This document shows, piece after piece, positions 13,501 through 26,487 of a DNA stretch of 64,000 bases (its first letter is position 1; each line of letters begins with the position of its first letter). The notes under the pieces are model-generated. The model saw nothing but the letters and a program-made list of their open reading frames with translations, searched no databases and was not told the DNA's origin. A program made the translations under genes and the position numbers. Source of the DNA: Isoperla grammatica (Eukaryota > Arthropoda > Insecta > Plecoptera > Perlodidae); the NCBI GenBank assembly GCA_945910005.1, contig OX246744.1:397501-461500 (forward strand). The letters are read 5' to 3'.

Positions 13501-16500
13501 CTCTGCAACACAAATGTTGTAGGAGGCCTGGGCCCCCCTTGGGCTAGCAGCGTTATGTGAGGGGGCTGGGTGGGCTCATCCCAAGCGTAGGGGACCGTAG
13601 AGTGAGGCCTGGCCACCCCGTGGAGACGGTCCACACTGACACAGCTCTGCAACACAACACACATGTTGTAGGAGGCCTGGGCTCCTCCGGGGGCTAGCAG
13701 CGTTATGTGAGGGGGCTGGGTGGGCTCATCCCAAGCGTAGGGGACCGTAGAGTGAGGCCTGGCCACCCCGTGGAGACGGTCCACACTGACACAGCTCTGC
13801 AACACAACACACATGTTGTACGAGGCCTGGGCCCCCCCGGGGGCTAGCAGCGTTATGTGAGGGGGCTGGGTGGGCTCATCCCAAGCGTAGGGGACCGTGG
13901 AGTGGGGCCTGGCCACCCCGTGGAGGCGGTCCACACTGACACAGCTCTGCAACACAACACACATGTTGTAGGAGGCCTGGGCCCCTCCGGGGGCTAGCAG
14001 CGTTATGTGAGGGGGCTGGGTGGGCTCATCCCAAGCGTAGGGGACCGTGGAGTGGGGCCTGGCCACCCCGTGGAGACGGTCCACACTGACACAGCTCTGC
14101 AACACAACACACATGTTGTAGGAGGCCTGGGCCCCCCCGGGGGCTAGCAGCGTTATGTGAGGGGGCTAGGTGGGCTCATCCCAAGCGTAGGGGACCGTGG
14201 AGTGGGGCCTGGCCACCCCGTGGAGGCGGTCCACACTGACACAGCTCTGCAACACAACACACATGTTGTAGGAGGCCTGGGCTCCTCCGGGGGCTAGCAG
14301 CGTTATGTGAGGGGGCTGGGTGGGCTCATCCCAAGCGTAGGGGACCGTGGAGTGGGGCCTGGCCACCCCGTGGAGACGGTCCACACTGACACAGCTCTGC
14401 AACACAACACACATGTTGTAGGAGGCCTGGGCCCCCCCGGGGGCTAGCAGCGTTATGTGAGGGGGCTGGGTGGGCTCATCCCAAGCGTAGGGGACCGTGG
14501 AGTGGGGCCTGGCCACCCCGTGGAGGCGGTCCACACTGACACAGCTCTGCAACACAACACACATGTTGTAGGAGGCCTGGGCCCCCCCGGGGGCTAGCAG
14601 CGTTATGTGAGGGGGCTGGGTGGGCTCATCCCAAGCGTAGGGGACCGTAGAGTGGGGCCTGGCCACCCCGTGGAGACGGTCCACACTGACACAGCTCTGC
14701 AACACAACACACATGTTGTAGGAGGCCTGGGGGGCTAGCAGCGTTATGTGAGGGGGCTGGGTGGGCTCATCCCAAGCGTAGGGGACCGTAGAGTGAGGCC
14801 TGGCCACCCCGTGGAGACGGTCCACACTGACACAGCTCTGCAACACAACACACATGTTGTAGGAGGCCTGGGGGGCTAGCAGCGTTATGTGAGGGGGCTG
14901 GGTGGGCTCATCCCAAGCGTAGGGGACCGTAGAGTGGGGCCTGGCCACCCCGTGGAGACGGTCCACACTGACACAGCTCTGCAACACAACACACATGTTG
15001 TAGGAGGCCTGGGCTCCTCCGGGGGCTAGCAGCGTTATGTGAGGGGGCTGGGTGGGCTCATCCCAAGCGTAGGGGACCGTAGAGTGGGGCCTGACCACCC
15101 CATGGAGACGGTCCACACTGACACAGCTCTGCAACACAACACACATGTTGTACGAGGCCTGGGCCCCCCCGGGGGGCTAGCAGCGTTATGTGAGGGGGCT
15201 GGGTGGGCTCATCCCAAGCGTAGGGGACCGTAGAGTGGGGCCTGGCCACCCCGTGGAGACGGTCCACACTGACACAGCTCTGCAACACAACACACATGTT
15301 GTACGAGGCCTGGGGGGCTAGCAGCGTTATGTGAGGGGGCTGGGTGGGCTCATCCCAAGCGTAGGGGACAGTAGAGTGGGGCCTGGCCACCCCGTGGAGA
15401 CGGTCCACACTGACACAGCTCTGCAACACAACACACATGTTGTACGAGGCCTGGGGGGCTAGCAGCGTTATGTGAGGGGGCTGGGTGGGCTCATCCCAAG
15501 CGTAGGGGACCGTAGAGTGGGGCCTGGCCACCCCGTGGAGACGGTCCACACTGACACAGCTCTGCAACACAACACACATGTTGTACGAGGCCTGGGGGGC
15601 TAGCAGCGTTATGTGAGGGGGCTGGGTGGGCTCATCCCAAGCGTAGGGGACCGTAGAGTGGGGCCTGGCCACCCCGTGGAGACGGTCCACACTGACACAG
15701 CTCTGCAACACAACACACATGTTGTAGGAGGCCTGGGGGGCTAGCAGCGTTATGTGAGGGGGCTGGGTGGGCTCATCCCAAGCGTAGGGGACCGTAGAGT
15801 GGGGCCTGGCCACTCCGTGGAGACGGTCCACACTGACACAGCTCTGCAACACAACACACATGTTGTAGGAGGCCTGGGCCCCCCCGGGGGCTAGCAGCGT
15901 TATGTGAGGGGGCTGGGTGGGCTCATCCCAAGCGTAGGGGACCGTAGAGTGGGGCCTGGCCACCCCGTGTAGACGGTCCACACTGACACAGCTCTGCAAC
16001 ACAACACACATGTTGTAGGAGGCCTGGGGGGCTAGCAGCGTTATGTGAGGGGGCTGGGTGGGCTCATCCCAAGCGTAGGGGACTGTAGAGTGGGGCCTGG
16101 CCACCCCGTGGAGACGGTCCACACTGACACAGCTCTGCAACACAACACACATGTTGTAGGAGGCCTGGGCCCCCCCGGGGGCTAGCAGCGTTATGTGAGA
16201 GGGCTGGGTGGGCTCATCCCAAGCGTAGGGGACCGTAGAGTGGGGCCTGGCCACCCCGTGGAGACGGTCCACACTGACACAGCTCTGCAACACTACACAC
16301 ATGTTGTAGGAGGCCTGGGGGGCTAGCAGCGTTATGTGAGGGGGCTGGGTGGGCTCATCCCAAGCGTAGGGGACCGTAGAGTGGGGCCTAGCCACCCCGT
16401 GGAGACGGTCCACACTGACACAGCTCTGCAACACAACACACATGTTGTAGGAGGCCTGGGCCCCCCCGGGGGCTAGCAGCGTTATGTGAGGGGGCTGGGT

Positions 16501-19500
16501 GGGCTCATCCCAAGCGTAGGGGACCGTAGAGTGGGGCCTAGCCACCCCGTGGAGGCGGTCCACACTGACACAGCTCTGCAACACAACACACATGTTGTAG
16601 GAGGCCTGGGCCCCCCCGGGGGCTAGCAGCGTTATGTGAGGGGGCTGGGTGGGCTCATCCCAAGCGTAGGGGACTGTAGAGTGGGGCCTGGCCACCCCGT
16701 GGAGACGGTCCACACTGACACAGCTCTGCAACACAACACACATGTTGTAGGAGGCCTGGGCCCCCCCGGGGGCTAGCAGCGTTATGTGAGGGGGCTGGGT
16801 GGGCTCATCCCAAGCGTAGGGGACTGTAGAGTGGGGCCTGGCCACCCCGTGGAGACGGTCCACACTGACACAGCTCTGCAACACAACACACATGTTGTAC
16901 GAGGCCTGGGGGGCTAGCAGCGTTATGTGAGGGGGCTGGGTGGGCTCATCCCAAGCGTAGGGGACCGTAGAGTGGGGCCTGGCCACCCCGTGGAGACGGT
17001 CCACACTGACACAGCTCTGCAACACAACACACATGTTGTAGGAGGCCTGGGGGGCTAGCAGCGTTATGTGAGGGGGCTGGGTGGGCTCATCCCAAGCGTA
17101 GGGGACTGTAGAGTGGGGCCTGGCCACCCCGTGGAGACGGTCCACACTGACACAGCTCTGCAACACAACACACATGTTGTAGGAGGCCTGGGCCCCCCCG
17201 GGGGCTAGCAGCGTTATGTGAGGGGGCTGGGTGGGCTCATCCCAAGCGTAGGGGACCGTAGAGTGGGGCCTGGCCACCCCGTGGAGGCGGTCCACACTGA
17301 CACAGCTCTGCAACACAACACACATGTTGTAGGAGGCCTGGGCCCCCCCGGGGGCTAGCAGCGTTATGTGAGGGGGCTGGGTGGGCTCATCCCAAGCGTA
17401 GGGGACCGTGGAGTGGGGCCTGGCCACCCCGTGGAGACGGTCCACACTGACACAGCTCTGCAACACAACACACATGTTGTACGAGGCCTGGGCCCCCCGG
17501 GGGCTAGCAGCGTTATGTGAGGGGGCTGGGTGGGCTCATCCCAAGCGTAGGGGACCGTAGAGTGGGGCCTGGCCACCCCGTGTAGACGGTCTACACTGAC
17601 ACAGCTCTGCAACACAACACACATGTTGTAGGAGGCCTGGGCCCCCCCGGGGGCTAGCAGCGTTATGTGAGGGGGCTGGGTGGGCTCATCCCAAGCGTAG
17701 GGGACTGTAGAGTGGGGCCTGGCCACCCCGTGTAGACGGTCCACACTGACACAGCTCTGCAACACAACACACATGTTGTAGGAGGCCTGGGCCCCCCCGG
17801 GTGCTAGCAGCGTTATGTGAGGGGGCTGGGTGGGCTCATCCCAAGCGTAGGGGACCGTAGAGTGGGGCCTGGCCACCCCGTGGAGACGGTCCACACTGAC
17901 ACAGCTCTGCAACACAACACACATGTTGTAGGAGGCCTGGGGGGCTAGCAGCGTTATGTGAGGGGGCTGGGTGGGCTCATCCCAAGCGTAGGGGACTGTA
18001 GAGTGGGGCCTGGCCACCCCGTGGAGACGGTCCACACTGACACAGCTCTGCAACACAACACACATGTTGTAGGAGGCCTGGGCCCCCCCGGGGGCTAGCA
18101 GCGTTATGTGAGGGGGCTGGGTGGGCTCATCCCAAGCGTAGGGGACCGTAGAGTGGGGCCTGGCCACCCCGTGGAGGCGGTCCACACTGACACAGCTCTG
18201 CAACACAACACACATGTTGTACGAGGCCTGGGCCCCCCCGGGGGCTAGCAGCGTTATGTGAGGGGGCTGGGTGGGCTCATCCCAAGCATAGGGGACCGTA
18301 GAGTGGGGCCTGGCCACCCCGTGGAGACGGTCCACACTGACACAGCTCTGCAACACAACACACATGTTGTAGGAGGCCTGGGGGGCTAGCAGCGTTATGT
18401 GAGGGGGCTGGGTGGGCTCGTCCCAAGCGTAGGGGACCGTGGAGTGGGGCCTGGCCACCCCGTAGAGACGGTCCACACTGACACAGCTCTGCAACACTAC
18501 ACACATGTTGTAGGAGGCCTGGGCCCCCCGGGGGCTAGCAGCGTTATGTGAGGGGGCTGGGTGGGCTCATCCCAAGCGTAGGGGACTGTAGAGTGGGGCC
18601 TGGCCACCCCGTGGAGACGGTCCACACTGACACAGCTCTGCAACACTACACACATGTTGTAGGAGGCCTGGGGGGCTAGCAGCGTTATGTGAGGGGGCTG
18701 GGTGGGCTCATCCCAAGCGTAGGGGACTGTAGAGTGGGGCCTGGCCACCCCGTGGAGACGGTCCACACTGACACAGCTCTGCAACACAACACACATGTTG
18801 TAGGAGGCCTGGGCCCCCCCGGGGGCTAGCAGCGTTATGTGAGGGGGCTGGGTGGGCTCATCCCAAGCGTAGGGGACCGTAGAGTGAGGCCTGGCCACCC
18901 CGTGGAGACGGTCCACACTGACACAGCTCTGCAACACAACACACATGTTGTAGGAGGCCTGGGGGGCTAGCAGCGTTATGTGAGGGGGCTGGGTGGGCTC
19001 ATCCCAAGCGTAGGGGACCGTAGAGTGGGGCCTGGCCACCCCGTGGAGACGGTCCACACTGACACAGCTCTGCAACACAACACACATGTTGTAGGAGGCC
19101 TGGGCCCCCCCGGGGGCTAGCAGCGTTATGTGAGGGGGCTGGGTGGGCTCATCCCAAGCGTAGGGGACCGTAGAGTGACGCCTGGCCACCCCGTGGAGAC
19201 GGTCCACACTGACACAGCTCTGCAACACAACACACATGTTGTACGAGGCCTGGGCCCCCCCGGGGGCTAGCAGCGTTATGTGAGGGGGCTGGGTGGGCTC
19301 ATCCCAAGCGTAGGGGACCGTGGAGTGGGGCCTGGCCACCCCGTGGAGGCGGTCCACACTGACACAGCTCTGCAACACAACACACATGTTGTAGGAGGCC
19401 TGGGCCCCTCCGGGGGCTAGCAGCGTTATGTGAGGGGGCTGGGTGGGCTCATCCCAAGCGTAGGGGACCGTGGAGTGGGGCCTGGCCACCCCGTGGAGAC

Positions 19501-22030
19501 GGTCCACACTGACACAGCTCTGCAACACAACACACATGTTGTAGGAGGACTGGGCCCCCCCGGGGGCTAGCAGCGTTATGTGAGGGGGCTGGGTGGGCTC
19601 ATCCCAAGCGTAGGGGACCGTGGAGTGGGGCCTGGCCACCCCGTGGAGGCGGTCCACACTGACACAGCTCTGCAACACAACACACATGTTGTAGGAGGCC
19701 TGGGCTCCTCCGGGGGCTAGCAGCGTTATGTGAGGGGGCTGGGTGGGCTCATCCCAAGCGTAGGGGACCGTGGAGTGGGGCCTGGCCACCCCGTGGAGAC
19801 GGTCCACACTGACACAGCTCTGCAACACAACACACATGTTGTAGGAGGCCTGGGCCCCCCCGGGGGCTAGCAGCGTTATGTGAGGGGGCTGGGTGGGCTT
19901 ATCCCAAGCGTAGGGGACCGTGGAGTGGGGCCTGGCCACCCCGTGGAGGCGGTCCACACTGACACAGCTCTGCAACACAACACACATGTTGTAGGAGGCC
20001 TGGGCCCCCCCGGGGGCTAGCAGCGTTATGTGAGGGGGCTGGGTGGGCTCATCCCAAGCGTAGGGGACCGTAGAGTGGGGCCTGGCCACCCCGTGGAGAC
20101 GGTCCACACTGACACAGCTCTGCAACACAACACACATGTTGTACGAGGCCTGGGCCCCCCCGGGGGCTAGCAGCGTTATGTGAGGGGGCTGGGTGGGCTC
20201 ATCCCAAGCGTAGGGGACCGTAGAGTGAGGCCTGGCCACCCCGTGGAGACGGTCCACACTGACACAGCTCTGTAACACAACACACATGTTGTAGGAGGCC
20301 TGGGGGGCTAGCAGCGTTATGTGAGGGGGCTGGGTGGGCTCATCCCAAGCGTAGGGGACTGTAGAGTGGGGCCTGGCCACCCCGTGGAGACGGTCCACAC
20401 TGACACAGCTCTGCAACACAACACACATGTTGTAGGAGGCCTGGGCCCCCCCGGGGGCTAGCAGCGTTATGTGAGGGGGCTGGGTGGGCTCATCCCAAGC
20501 GTAGGGGACTGTAGAGTGGGGCCTGGCCACCCCGTGGAGACGGTCCACACTGACACAGCTCTGCAACACAACACACATGTTGTACGAGGCCTGGGCCCCC
20601 CCGGGGGCTAGCAGCGTTATGTGAGGGGGCTGGGTGGGCTCATCCCAAGCGTAGGGGACCGTAGAGTGGGGCCTGGCCACCCCGTGGAGACGGTCCACAC
20701 TGACACAGCTCTGCAACACAACACACATGTTGTACGAGGCCTGGGGGGCTAGCAGCGTTATGTGAGGGGGCTGGGTGGGCTCATCCCAAGCGTAGGGGAC
20801 CGTAGAGTGGGGCCTGGCCACCCCGTGGAGACGGTCCACACTGACACAGCTCTGCAACACTACACACATGTTGTAGGAGGCCTGGGCCCCCCCGGGGGCT
20901 AGCAGCGTTATGTGAGGGGGCTGGGTGGGCTCATCCCAAGCGTAGGGGACTGTAGAGTGGGGCCTGGCCACCCCGTGGAGACGGTCCACACTGACACAGC
21001 TCTGCAACACAACACACATGTTGTAGGAGGCCTGGGCCCCCCCGGGGGCTAGCAGCGTTATGTGAGGGGGCTGGGTGGGCTCATCCCAAGCGTAGGGGAC
21101 CGTAGAGTGAGGCCTGGCCACCCCGTGGAGACGGTCCACACTGACACAGCTCTGCAACACAACACACATGTTGTAGGAGGCCTGGGGGGCTAGCAGCGTT
21201 ATGTGAGGGGGCTGGGTGGGCTCATCCCAAGCGTAGGGGACCGTAGAGTGGGGCCTGGCCACCCCGTGGAGACGGTCCACACTGACACAGCTCTGCAACA
21301 CAACACACATGTTGTAGGAGGCCTGGGGGGCTAGCAGCGTTATGTGAGGGGGCTGGGTGGGCTCATCCCAAGCGTAGGGGACAGTAGAGTGGGGCCTGGC
21401 CACCCCGTGGAGACGGTCCACACTGACACAGCTCTGCAACACAACACACATGTTGTACGAGGCCTGGGCCCCCCCGGGGGCTAGCAGCGTTATGTGAGGG
21501 GGCTGGGTGGGCTCATCCCAAGCGTAGGGGACCGTAGAGTGGGGCCTGGCCACCCCGTGGAGACGGTCCACACTGACACAGCTCTGCAACACAACACACA
21601 TGTTGTAGGAGGCCTGGGCCCTCCTGGGGGCTAGCAGCGTTATGTGAGGGGGCTGGGTGGGCTCATCCCAAGCGTAGGGGACCGTAGAGTGGGGCCTGGC
21701 CACCCCGTGGAGACGGTCCACACTGACACAGCTCTGCAACATAACACACATGTTGTAGGAGGCCTGGGGGGCTAGCAGCGTTATGTGAGGGGGCTGGGTG
21801 GGCTCATCCCAAGCGTAGGGGACCGTAGAGTGGGGCCTGGCCACCCCGTGGAGACGGTCCACACTGACACAGCTCTGCAACACAACACACATGTTGTACG
21901 AGGCCTGGGGGGCTAGCAGCGTTATGTGAGGGGGCTGGGTGGGCTCATCCCAAGCGTAGGGGACCGTAGAGTGGGGCCTGGCCACTCCGTGGAGACGGTC
22001 CACACTGACACAGCTCTGCAACACAACACC
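7391..22030. repeat. Giant exon-edge array: about 100 copies of the W48 acceptor and exon start
   Basis: Counting the repeated ATGTTGTA by hand gives about 100 units from 7391 to 21891. Units are 150 or 141 bp, differing by a 9-bp GGCCCCCCC-type block, and both are multiples of three. A few 148-149-bp units break the frame. On the minus strand each unit reads TGTGTTGCAG, then 133 or 124 nt of W48, and joins the next copy at ACATGTG/TGTTGTG. The upstream end (22016-22030) runs into ordinary intron directly behind an acceptor. Copies are almost identical, with mostly synonymous variants. This region is taken as intron, not as a repeat protein. Confidence 0.95.
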
Positions 22031-22129
22031 CAATAGATCACCCCACATCACACTCTCCATACACTCCAAATACTTCATTTCATGCCAGCCCACTAGGGAT
22101 TTATTTTATCTAGGCTCAAATATGGTGGT

Positions 22130-22229
22130 ACCCACCCACCCCGTTGTATGTGAGACATGTGTAACCCACCTGGTAGTACGTGAGACATGTGTAACCCACC
22201 TGGTAGTACGTGAGAGGAACCTCAGAGAA
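22130..22229. repeat. 30-bp donor duplication at W47
   Basis: The W47 3' edge with its donor (minus: ACGTACTACCAG then GTGGGTTACACATGT) is present twice at 30-bp spacing, with a third degenerate copy near 22140. The donor at 22199 belongs to the intact exon and the one at 22169 is the extra copy. Confidence 0.85.
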
Positions 22230-22401
22230 GTTGTCTATCCTGAGTGGCGCGGGCAGTGCGCCGGCATCTGTCAGCACTATGTGGTAGGTGGCGCGTGCCA
22301 AGGCCACCTCCACCAGTATGAAGTGACCCCGACCGGTCGGGTCTCGGACGTTGACGTGGAACGATGCGTCTGAGTCGAGCACGAAGCCACCCGACCAGAG
22401 G
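22200..22401 (-). CDS. VPS13D: VPS13D exon W47, SHR-BD
   Basis: Acceptor TTGTCTGCAG, donor GTGGGTTA; phase 2 in, phase 0 out. It encodes LWSGGFVLDSDASFHVNVRD, VEVALARATYHIVLTDAG and RIDNFSEVPLTYYQ. The RIDNFS-VP block is a strongly conserved SHR-BD signature. Confidence 0.95.
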
Positions 22402-22649
22402 CTGCAGACAAGCGAGAATACACGGCCTTTACTTCCTGCACGATTGCCGCGAGAACAGAAACGTTCTTTACTTGTGTTCAAGTCACGATCATAGACGAAT
22501 AGAGGAGAGACGGTGTATCAGAAGGAAGCTCTCTATCATACACCTGTGTGCATACCAACACCCTACCAACGCATGCTTCCTAGAAAACTAGTTAGTAGTG
22601 AAACTGATTGATTAACCGTGATGAATGTCAACTCTATATGGGGACGTAC

Positions 22650-22774
22650 CTTGTGCCGGGCATGTCTGTGAGGCGTAGACAGAGCAGGGCGTCCTTGTCT
22701 AGCCGAGGCCAATGGAAGGGCAAGCTGCAGTCAGGCACAGCCTGTAGGTACGTCATCTCAGCTAGAGGGTCCGT
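22650..22774 (-). CDS. VPS13D: VPS13D exon W46, SHR-BD
   Basis: Acceptor AATGTTACAG, donor GTACGTCC; phase 0 in, phase 2 out. It encodes TDPLAEMTYLQAVPDCSLPF, HWPRLDKDALLCLRLTDMPG. FHWPR and LLC-RL-D-P match VPS13D SHR-BD. It has no internal start codon. Confidence 0.93.
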
Positions 22775-23426
22775 CTGTAACATTGTACATTAACCCTCTT
22801 TATGTGTTTTATACATATTCCATTTACAATGAAACTCACATTGTCAGATATATTTCCAATCCAGAATCCAATTTCAACCAAATCTATAAATGTTCTCTTT
22901 GTTTGTCTATGGTCAGCAATAAAAGTCGTCCATTTGTTCTCATTTGCAGTTTTAAGAAGCAGAAAAAGAATCTACTCATCTAATCATCTACTGGGAAACG
23001 CGAAAACGCACGATGACAAAATAAGTCAATCGTTAGCAGAAGAAGAAGAAACAGTTTTAAGATACAAGCAAAATACATAAGAACTCGGCTCTATATCAGA
23101 TGTCTGTACTGAACACTCTCACTCCCTCAAACCAATTTCATTTTACCAGAACTTTAAATGTACACACAAAACACAGCTCACCTGGTCACAGAGTGAAACA
23201 AAGCACTATTTTATGTACAATATAAACTGTTCACATTCTACAAGAATCTAGATAATTAACACCTGCCATTTATTTGAGCAAACGATTACTTATTACTCCT
23301 TTACAATAGTAGTTAAACTATAAAATCAGTGATTCAATGAGTAGTATCCAAAATAAGAAGATAGAAGATTACACATTTTTCTAGACGATAAAAGAAAAGT
23401 GTTTTGATATCACGGCTTCAACTCAC
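22775..23426 (-). other. VPS13D intron W45-W46
   Basis: AT-rich intron of about 650 bp. No exon, mobile element or array seen. Confidence 0.6.
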
Positions 23427-23651
23427 AATGGTCGTGGCGAAACACTTCTGCGCGAACTGTATGTTGTACTGTGACCGGTTGTACAGTTGGTAGCGCGGCG
23501 TCAGGTTCACAATGTTGGTGGTGCTGTAGCGGCCGCGGCCCGTTCTCACTTCCACCCCGATGACGTAGACAAAGTCCGGTCGGTTGTTGCGCATGTTGAC
23601 GTGCAGACGCCGTATCTGAACCCCCGGCTGGAGGTGGAACTGTTGGCACCA
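23427..23651 (-). CDS. VPS13D: VPS13D exon W45, SHR-BD
   Basis: Acceptor GTTGTTGCAG, donor GTGAGTTG; phase 0 both ends. It encodes WCQQFHLQPGVQIRRLHVNM, VIGVEVRTGRGRYSTTNIVN and LTPRYQLYNRSQYNIQFAQK. The GRGRY block and P-RY-L-N-S run are typical SHR-BD. The acceptor is repeated upstream. Confidence 0.95.
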
Positions 23652-23812
23652 CTGCAACAACACACTATAGGCTGGAGGTGGAACTGTTGGCACCACTGCA
23701 ACAACACACTATAGGTTGGAGGTGGAACTGTTGGCACCACTGCAACAACACACCATAGGTTGGAGGTGGAACTGTTGGCACCACTGCAACAACATACCGT
23801 AGGTTGGAACCC
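23634..23812. repeat. 44-bp acceptor array at W45 (4 acceptors)
   Basis: Units of 44 bp each hold minus-strand GTTGTTGCAG plus the first roughly 25 nt of W45. Acceptors fall near 23653, 23697, 23741 and 23785, and the first serves the intact exon. The unit is not a multiple of three. Confidence 0.9.
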
Positions 23813-24176
23813 CTGCCAATCCTTGAAGGTGAAGAATTAAACCAAACCATTCATATCTCAAGAACGCTACGTGACTTCAAAACACTGAATAATGGACCCA
23901 ACTTGTTTTCGTAAGCAAAACATTTATAACAATTAGAGCAGAGCAATTTTCAATTCCTATGGAAGAAACTAGGGATGGCCAAACATACAAACTCCTCGAA
24001 TACGTAGTTCCACGAATAGTTTCAGAAATGTTAAGTTATTATTTGTTCAATGACGTACGGTCGTACCAAACTTCAGATCAACGGACGCTGGTTCCTTTGT
24101 CACCTCTAGCGACAGACTTACCAAGTAGAAACTTACTGGAAAGGGAACAAATAGGATGACTAAATTTAAAAGGAGG
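23813..24176 (-). other. Intron between two exon-edge arrays
   Basis: About 360 bp of AT-rich intron. ACTAGGGATGG at 23968 resembles the left end of the hAT-like family seen at 29805 and 44435, but no matching right end or target duplication was found. Confidence 0.4.
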
Positions 24177-26487
24177 AAATGGAGAGGACTCAAGGTCACC
24201 CACCTGTGGAGTCCCGTCTCTCTTGAAGGCGCGGCCGATGCGAGCCACCACAGAAGTGGAGGCCCCTGGGTCGGAGAAGGAGAACTGAATGGAGGGGACT
24301 CAAGGTAACCCACCTGTGGAGTCCCGTCTCTCTTGAAGGCGCGGCCGATGCGAGCCACCACAGAAGTGGAGGCCCCGGGGTCGGAGAAGGAGAACTGAAT
24401 GGAGGGGACTCAAGGTCACCCACCTGTGGAGTCCCGTCTCTCTTGAAGGCGCGGCCGATGCGAGCCACCACAGAAGTGGAGGCCCCGGGGTCGGAGAAGG
24501 AGAACTGAATGGAGGGGACTAAAGGTCACCCACCTGTGGAGTCCCGTCTCTCTTGAAGGCGCGGCCGATGCGAGCCACCACAGAAGTGGAGGCCCCGGGG
24601 TCGGAGAAGGAGAACTGAATGGAGGGGACTCAAGGTCACCCACCTGTGGAGTCCCGTCTCTCTTGAAGGCGCGGCCGATGCGAGCCACCACAGAAGTGGA
24701 GGCCCCGGGGTCGGAGAAGGAGAACTGAATGGAGGGGACTCAAGGTCACCCACCTGTGGAGTCCCGTCTCTCTTGAAGGCGCGGCCGATGCGAGCCACCA
24801 CAGAAGTGGAGGCCCCGGGGTCGGAGAAGGAGAACTGAATGGAGGGGACTAAAGGTCACCCACCTGTGGAGTCCCGTCTCTCTTGAAGGCGCGGCCGATG
24901 CGAGCCACCACAGAAGTGGAGGCCCCGGGGTCGGAGAAGGATGACTGAATGGAGGGGACTCAAGGTCACCCACCTGTGGAGTCCCGTCTCTCTTGAAGGC
25001 GCGGCCGATGCGAGCCACCACAGAAGTGGAGGCCCCGGGGTCGGAGAAGGAGAACTGAATGGAGGGGACTCAAGGTCACCCACCTGTGGAGTCCCGTCTC
25101 TCTTGAAGGCGCGGCCGATGCGAGCCACCACAGAAGTGGAGGCCCCGGGGTCGGAGAAGGAGAACTGAATGGAGGGGACTCAAGGTCACCCACCTGTGGA
25201 GTCCCGTCTCTCTTGAAGGCGCGGCCGATGCGAGCCACCACAGAAGTGGAGGCCCCGGGGTCGGAGAAGGAGAACTGAATGGAGGGGACTCAAGGTCACC
25301 CACCTGTGGAGTCCCGTCTCTCTTGAAGGCGCGGCCGATGCGAGCCACCACAGAAGTGGAGGCCCCGGGGTCGGAGAAGGAGAACTGAATGGAGGGGACT
25401 CAAGGTCACCCACCTGTGGAGTCCCGTCTCTCTTGAAGGCGCGGCCGATGCGAGCCACCACAGAAGTGGAGGCCCCGGGGTCGGAGAAGGAGAACTGAAT
25501 GGAGGGGACTCAAGGTCACCCACCTGTGGAGTCCCGTCTCTCTTGAAGGCGCGGCCGATGCGAGCCACCACAGAAGTGGAGGCCCCGGGGTCGGAGAAGG
25601 AGAACTGAATGGAGGGGACTAAAGGTCACCCACCTGTGGAGTCCCGTCTCTCTTGAAGGCGCGGCCGATGCGAGCCACCACAGAAGTGGAGGCCCCGGGG
25701 TCGGAGAAGGAGAACTGAATGGAGGGGACTAAAGGTCACCCACCTGTGGAGTCCCGTCTCTCTTGAAGGCGCGGCCGATGCGAGCCACCACAGAAGTGGA
25801 GGCCCCGGGGTCGGAGAAGGAGAACTGAATGGAGGGGACTCAAGGTCACCCACCTGTGGAGTCCCGTCTCTCTTGAAGGCGCGGCCGATGCGAGCCACCA
25901 CAGAAGTGGAGGCCCCTGGGTCGGAGAAGGAGAACTGAATGGAGGGGACTCAAGGTCACCCACCTGTGGAGTCCCGTCTCTCTTGAAGGCGCGGCCGATG
26001 CGAGCCACCACAGAAGTGGAGGCCCCGGGGTCGGAGAAGGAGAACTGAATGGAGGGGACTCAAGGTCACCCACCTGTGGAGTCCCGTCTCTCTTGAAGGC
26101 GCGGCCGATGCGAGCCACCACAGAAGTGGAGGCCCCGGGGTCGGAGAAGGAGAACTGAATGGAGGGGACTCAAGGTCACCCACCTGTGGAGTCCCGTCTC
26201 TCTTGAAGGCGCGGCCGATGCGAGCCACCACAGAAGTGGAGGCCCCGGGGTCGGAGAAGGAGAACTGAATGGAGGGGACTAAAGGTCACCCACCTGTGGA
26301 GTCCCGTCTCTCTTGAAGGCGCGGCCGATGCGAGCCACCACAGAAGTGGAGGCCCCGGGGTCGGAGAAGGATGACTGAATGGAGGGGACTCAAGGTCACC
26401 CACCTGTGGAGTCCCGTCTCTCTTGAAGGCGCGGCCGATGCGAGCCACCACAGAAGTGGAGGCCCCGGGGTCGGAGAAGGAGAACAG
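24177..26487. repeat. 110-bp donor array at W44 (21 donor copies)
   Basis: Donors repeat every 110 bp from 26403 down to 24203: the intact one plus 20 more. Each unit has about 82 nt of the W44 3' end (minus: CTCCTTCTCCGACC to ACTCCACAG), then GTGGGTGACC and about 18 nt of intron. Copies differ at very few sites (C/A in CTCAAGG, one GGTAACCC variant, GGCCCCTGG variants). The 110-bp period shifts frame, so every derived open frame is short. Confidence 0.95.

Noticed and set aside
7312..22093. A giant repeat protein of 47/50-residue YAWDEP units as a separate gene
   Set aside because: Units are copies of a single VPS13D exon start with an acceptor inside each. Frame breaks occur between blocks, and only the last copy continues into the rest of the exon. 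Kept as intron array; isoform use is listed as a question.
24196..26231. Many 91-codon minus-strand frames
   Set aside because: Overlapping shadows of the 110-bp W44 donor array; the period shifts frame, so each stops within three units.
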